The position numbers and the translations under genes are program-made. Below the pieces are notes generated by a model. It saw only the letters and a program-made list of their open reading frames with translations. It was not told the DNA's origin and did no database searches. Positions 14,315 through 16,321 of a DNA stretch of 16,321 nt are shown here, piece by piece. Position 1 is the first letter of the stretch. Every line of letters begins with the position of its first letter. Source of the DNA: Alphaproteobacteria bacterium (GTDB lineage Bacteria > Pseudomonadota > Alphaproteobacteria > CAAHEQ01 > UBA3637); contig JAFYBU010000077.1 of assembly GCA_017540065.1 (NCBI GenBank), forward strand, positions 1 to 16,321, read 5' to 3'.

Positions 14315-15297
14315 AAGTGAATTTTTCACTTAAAAATTTGATGTCAAAATGGGTGATTGAGAAGCCAGAAATGGCTACACGTAAAGCTGGTCAAGCGATA
14401 TTAGAATCTATTTTGAAGCAATGTCCAAGAATAATTGGCGGTTCTGCTGATTTGGGGGCCTCTAACCTGACTAAGACATCCGTTTCAAAAGAAATTATGC
14501 CACCGGATTATCAGGGGAATTATATTAATTACGGTATCCGTGAACATGCGATGGCTGCCATTACAAACGGAATGGCTGCGTATGGTGGAATTATTCCTTA
14601 TGCCAGCACATTTTTCGTTTTTTCAGATTATTTACGTCCGTCGGTACGTCTGGCTTCTTTAATGAAGCTTCGTGAGGTTTTCATTTTGACACATGATTCT
14701 GTTGCTGTTGGTGAAGACGGTCCGACACATCAACCGATTGAACATTTGGCTTCATTTCGTGCAATGCCCGGTGTTCAAATTTTTCGACCGGCAGACAGCA
14801 TAGAAACTGCGGAAAGTTATGCTCTTGCTTTTCAGAAAATGAAGGGGCCAAGTTTAATTGTTTTGTCGCGTCAAAATTTACCGACGGTTCGGTCAGAAAT
14901 AAAGGAAAATTTAACGGCCAAAGGTGCTTATGTTATCAAGGAAGCAACCGGGAAACGCCGTTTAACTTTATTGGCAACCGGATCAGAAGTTAATTTGGCT
15001 TTGCAAGTGGCCAATAAAATCCCCGGATGTGCCGTTGTTTCCATGCCCTGTTGGGAATTGTTTGAAAAACAACCCGCAGAATACCAAAGAAAAGTATTAG
15101 GAGAAACACCTCGTGTGGCTGTGGAAGCAGCAACTTCTTTCGGATGGCATAAGTGGGTTGGAAACGATGGTTTAATAATTGGTATTGATACATTTGGTAC
15201 CAGTGCGCCCGGAAGTGTTTTAATGGACCACTTTAAACTGACGGTTTCTGATGTTTTGAAAACTATTCAAAATTGGCAAAAAACAAAAAAGAAATAA
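14311..15297 (+). CDS. tkt: Transketolase, C-terminal (pyrimidine-binding and C) half
   Basis: From GTG 14311 the product has 328 residues; ATG 14341 is a second candidate start. It has the transketolase pyrimidine domain with MATRKA (21-26), GGSADL (43-48), the catalytic glutamate in YGIREHA (E78) and THDSVAVGEDGPTHQP (127-142), then the C domain with ATGSEV and the FG.SAPG motif near the end. Catalytic residues on both halves are present, so the two chains could form one enzyme. The GTG overlaps the stop of the first half (GTGA), with no ribosome-binding site, and a 7-base hairpin (14315-14331) follows at once. The frame is open back to 14260, and that part (NYLASSQNTPV) could be the old interdomain linker. 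One base missing near 14273-14280 would therefore explain the split. A true two-gene transketolase and a broken or misread single gene are both possible. Confidence 0.85.
   Translation: MKVNFSLKNLMSKWVIEKPEMATRKAGQAILESILKQCPRIIGGSADLGASNLTKTSVSKEIMPPDYQGNYINYGIREHAMAAITNGMAAYGGIIPYASTFFVFSDYLRPSVRLASLMKLREVFILTHDSVAVGEDGPTHQPIEHLASFRAMPGVQIFRPADSIETAESYALAFQKMKGPSLIVLSRQNLPTVRSEIKENLTAKGAYVIKEATGKRRLTLLATGSEVNLALQVANKIPGCAVVSMPCWELFEKQPAEYQRKVLGETPRVAVEAATSFGWHKWVGNDGLIIGIDTFGTSAPGSVLMDHFKLTVSDVLKTIQNWQKTKKK
14315..14331 (+). other. Hairpin at the transketolase junction
   Basis: AAGTGAA/TTCACTT with a 3-base loop starts right after the TGA of the first half and within the first codons of the second. 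Its position suits a role in termination-reinitiation, but the stem is short and AT-rich. Confidence 0.4.
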
Positions 15298-15335
15298 TTT
15301 TTTATTTTTTGCTTTTATTTTGTTTTAATTTGCGC

Positions 15336-15341
15336 TAAAAT
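15336..15341 (+). promoter_or_regulatory. -10 box of putative virB promoter
   Basis: TAAAAT lies 20 bases before the virB3 ATG inside TTTGCGCTAAAATC. The 11 bases TTTGCGCTAAA are identical to those around the -10 of the lipoprotein promoter (4537-4547). No good -35 stands at 17 bases. The motif resembles the alphaproteobacterial vegetative -10 GCTAnAWC. Confidence 0.45.
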
Positions 15342-15361
15342 CAAGGAAAAGGAAAGGGGAT

Positions 15362-15655
15362 ATGAGGGAACCAATTCTAAAATCTGTTGCAATGCCACCG
15401 CGGGTCTTTTGGGCGCCGATGGTTCCTGCTATTGTAAATTTTGCAACTCAGATTCCTCTGATGTTTATTTGGGTCGGTTTGTTTGAAGGTAACCCGATTT
15501 GGGCTATTTTTACGGTTATTGCCGTTCATATCGTGATCATTATTTATGGCGCCCGTGAACCCCATTTATCGCACATGATGCTTTCCTGGGGGCAAAATGG
15601 TCCGACAACGACACGCAGCATTTACCATACAAAGGGAAAAAAATTTGCACCATAA
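15362..15655 (+). CDS. virB3: Type IV secretion inner-membrane protein VirB3
   Basis: The 97-residue protein has two membrane segments (about 15-40 and 44-64), a cytoplasmic AREPHLSHMML stretch and a basic tail. Length, the PP...FWAPMVP opening, the NPIW turn and the REP motif after the second helix fit VirB3, a small inner-membrane component that works with the ATPase VirB4 in type IV secretion systems. The following virB4 confirms the call. ATG 15362 has GAAAGGGG upstream. It lies 64 bases after transketolase, with a likely promoter between. Confidence 0.8.
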   Translation: MREPILKSVAMPPRVFWAPMVPAIVNFATQIPLMFIWVGLFEGNPIWAIFTVIAVHIVIIIYGAREPHLSHMMLSWGQNGPTTTRSIYHTKGKKFAP

Positions 15656-15669
15656 GGAAGGATTAAGAA

Positions 15670-16321
15670 ATGAATAACATTGCAGAGTACATTTTAACAG
15701 TTGCAGGTGCCACGCCCACTATTTTGGCGGTAATCGGTATTTTGGCTGCCATGTTATTGACATTTGTTTTTGTTTCCAAAATCGGAGAATGGATTTTGCC
15801 TCGTCCGAAAGAAACGCGCTTGGCCAACTTTTTACCTTTTGAACGTTTGGATGAAGATGGTGCAACCATTCATTTACATACAGGAGGATTAGCCCGTGTT
15901 TTTGAAGTAACGGGTGCAGATACAACGCTTTTACTTCCGGAAGATCGTCTTTCCTTAATGGAAGCCAGAAAACGGTGGGTAGATGCCATGTCGGAATTGG
16001 AAGTTGTTTCGCGTATTGTTACCATTCGTGAACGTGTGGATTTGGGTGAAGAAGAAATTACCCAAGACAACAAACTGTTAAGGGAAGTTTCTGAAAAATG
16101 GATGGAAAGTTTACATCGTATTTTCAAAAATCACCATTACATCATTTTGTCCGTGAATGACCGTAAAGATGCCATGAAGGATTTGAATCAGGCCTGTAAT
16201 GCCTTGACCAGTGTTTTGGATATGTATAAACCCCGGTTGCTCAGTGAAACGAACAATTTACAAAACAACGATAAAAGTCCTTTCTGGGTTTTTGCAAAAA
16301 TGTGCAGCCCCGTGGCCAGAC
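15670..16321 (+). CDS. virB4: Type IV secretion ATPase VirB4, N-terminal part (cut by window edge)
   Basis: From ATG 15670, with AGGAAGGA upstream, the frame is open for 217 codons to the window edge. Residues about 17-43 form a transmembrane helix ending in a PRPKET boundary. Then comes the CagE/TrbE/VirB4 N-terminal domain, recognisable by ANFLPFERLDEDG (52-64), GGLARVFEVTGADT and the Trp/Asp-containing helical stretch RKRWVDAMSEL. The ATPase domain with Walker motifs would lie beyond the window, so its activity cannot be judged. VirB4 powers pilus or substrate assembly in type IV secretion. The N-terminal membrane helix is absent from many VirB4 proteins but occurs in some branches. It lies 14 bases after virB3 and is clearly in the same operon. 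Confidence 0.82.
   Translation, partial: MNNIAEYILTVAGATPTILAVIGILAAMLLTFVFVSKIGEWILPRPKETRLANFLPFERLDEDGATIHLHTGGLARVFEVTGADTTLLLPEDRLSLMEARKRWVDAMSELEVVSRIVTIRERVDLGEEEITQDNKLLREVSEKWMESLHRIFKNHHYIILSVNDRKDAMKDLNQACNALTSVLDMYKPRLLSETNNLQNNDKSPFWVFAKMCSPVAR

Noticed and set aside
14295..14331. Programmed -1 frameshift producing full-length transketolase
   Set aside because: The overlap has a downstream hairpin, but no X-XXY-YYZ slippery heptamer in the zero frame (the best is CTC AAA ACA). A GTGA restart or a missing base explains the layout better.

Overview
The window is dense, AT-rich bacterial chromosome. Genes run on both strands with short gaps, and no stretch over 300 bases lacks a gene. 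The protein set points to an alphaproteobacterium, probably a small-genome host-associated or uncultured lineage. The evidence is an alphaproteobacterial-style AccA, a secreted FLPGxEDxPLM protein, a tiny LptM-like lipoprotein of the CG...YPxxY type, and VirB3/VirB4 secretion genes. The placement is inference from protein style, not from a marker tree. Several promoters are close to TTGACA-17-TATAAT. Others carry a CGCTAnAA -10 box resembling the alphaproteobacterial vegetative type.

Left part (1-4441, minus strand): an operon read typA, then an ABC half-exporter, then an AmpG-like MFS transporter that runs off the left edge. The last two overlap by ATGA. Divergent to typA are a 39-residue lipoprotein (4555-4674) and a LOG-family phosphoribohydrolase. 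These meet an msbA-like lipid exporter tail to tail. accA follows on the minus strand with its own promoter.

Middle (8164-9540, plus strand): three uncharacterised envelope-type genes. They encode a one-helix membrane protein, a secreted Sel1-like protein and a small secreted protein. rpsT follows with its own promoter and a bidirectional terminator shared with cca. cca lies downstream of a tRNA-Thr(CGU) gene on the minus strand. The Cca protein has lost one of the two catalytic aspartates of its nucleotidyltransferase domain. A 67-residue protein of unknown function, with a consensus promoter and the strongest ribosome-binding site in the window, sits between tRNA-Thr and tadA.

Right part (12188-16321, plus strand): rluB, rsmD and transketolase form a tight operon. 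rluB starts only 20 bases from the divergent tadA. The transketolase reading frame is split into two ORFs that overlap by four bases (GTGA). The window ends in virB3 and the first 217 codons of virB4, the left edge of a type IV secretion locus.

Most of the window is translation and RNA maturation (typA, rpsT, tRNA-Thr, cca, tadA, rluB, rsmD) mixed with envelope functions (accA, msbA-like, lipoprotein, transporters). No mobile element, CRISPR array or rRNA was seen.
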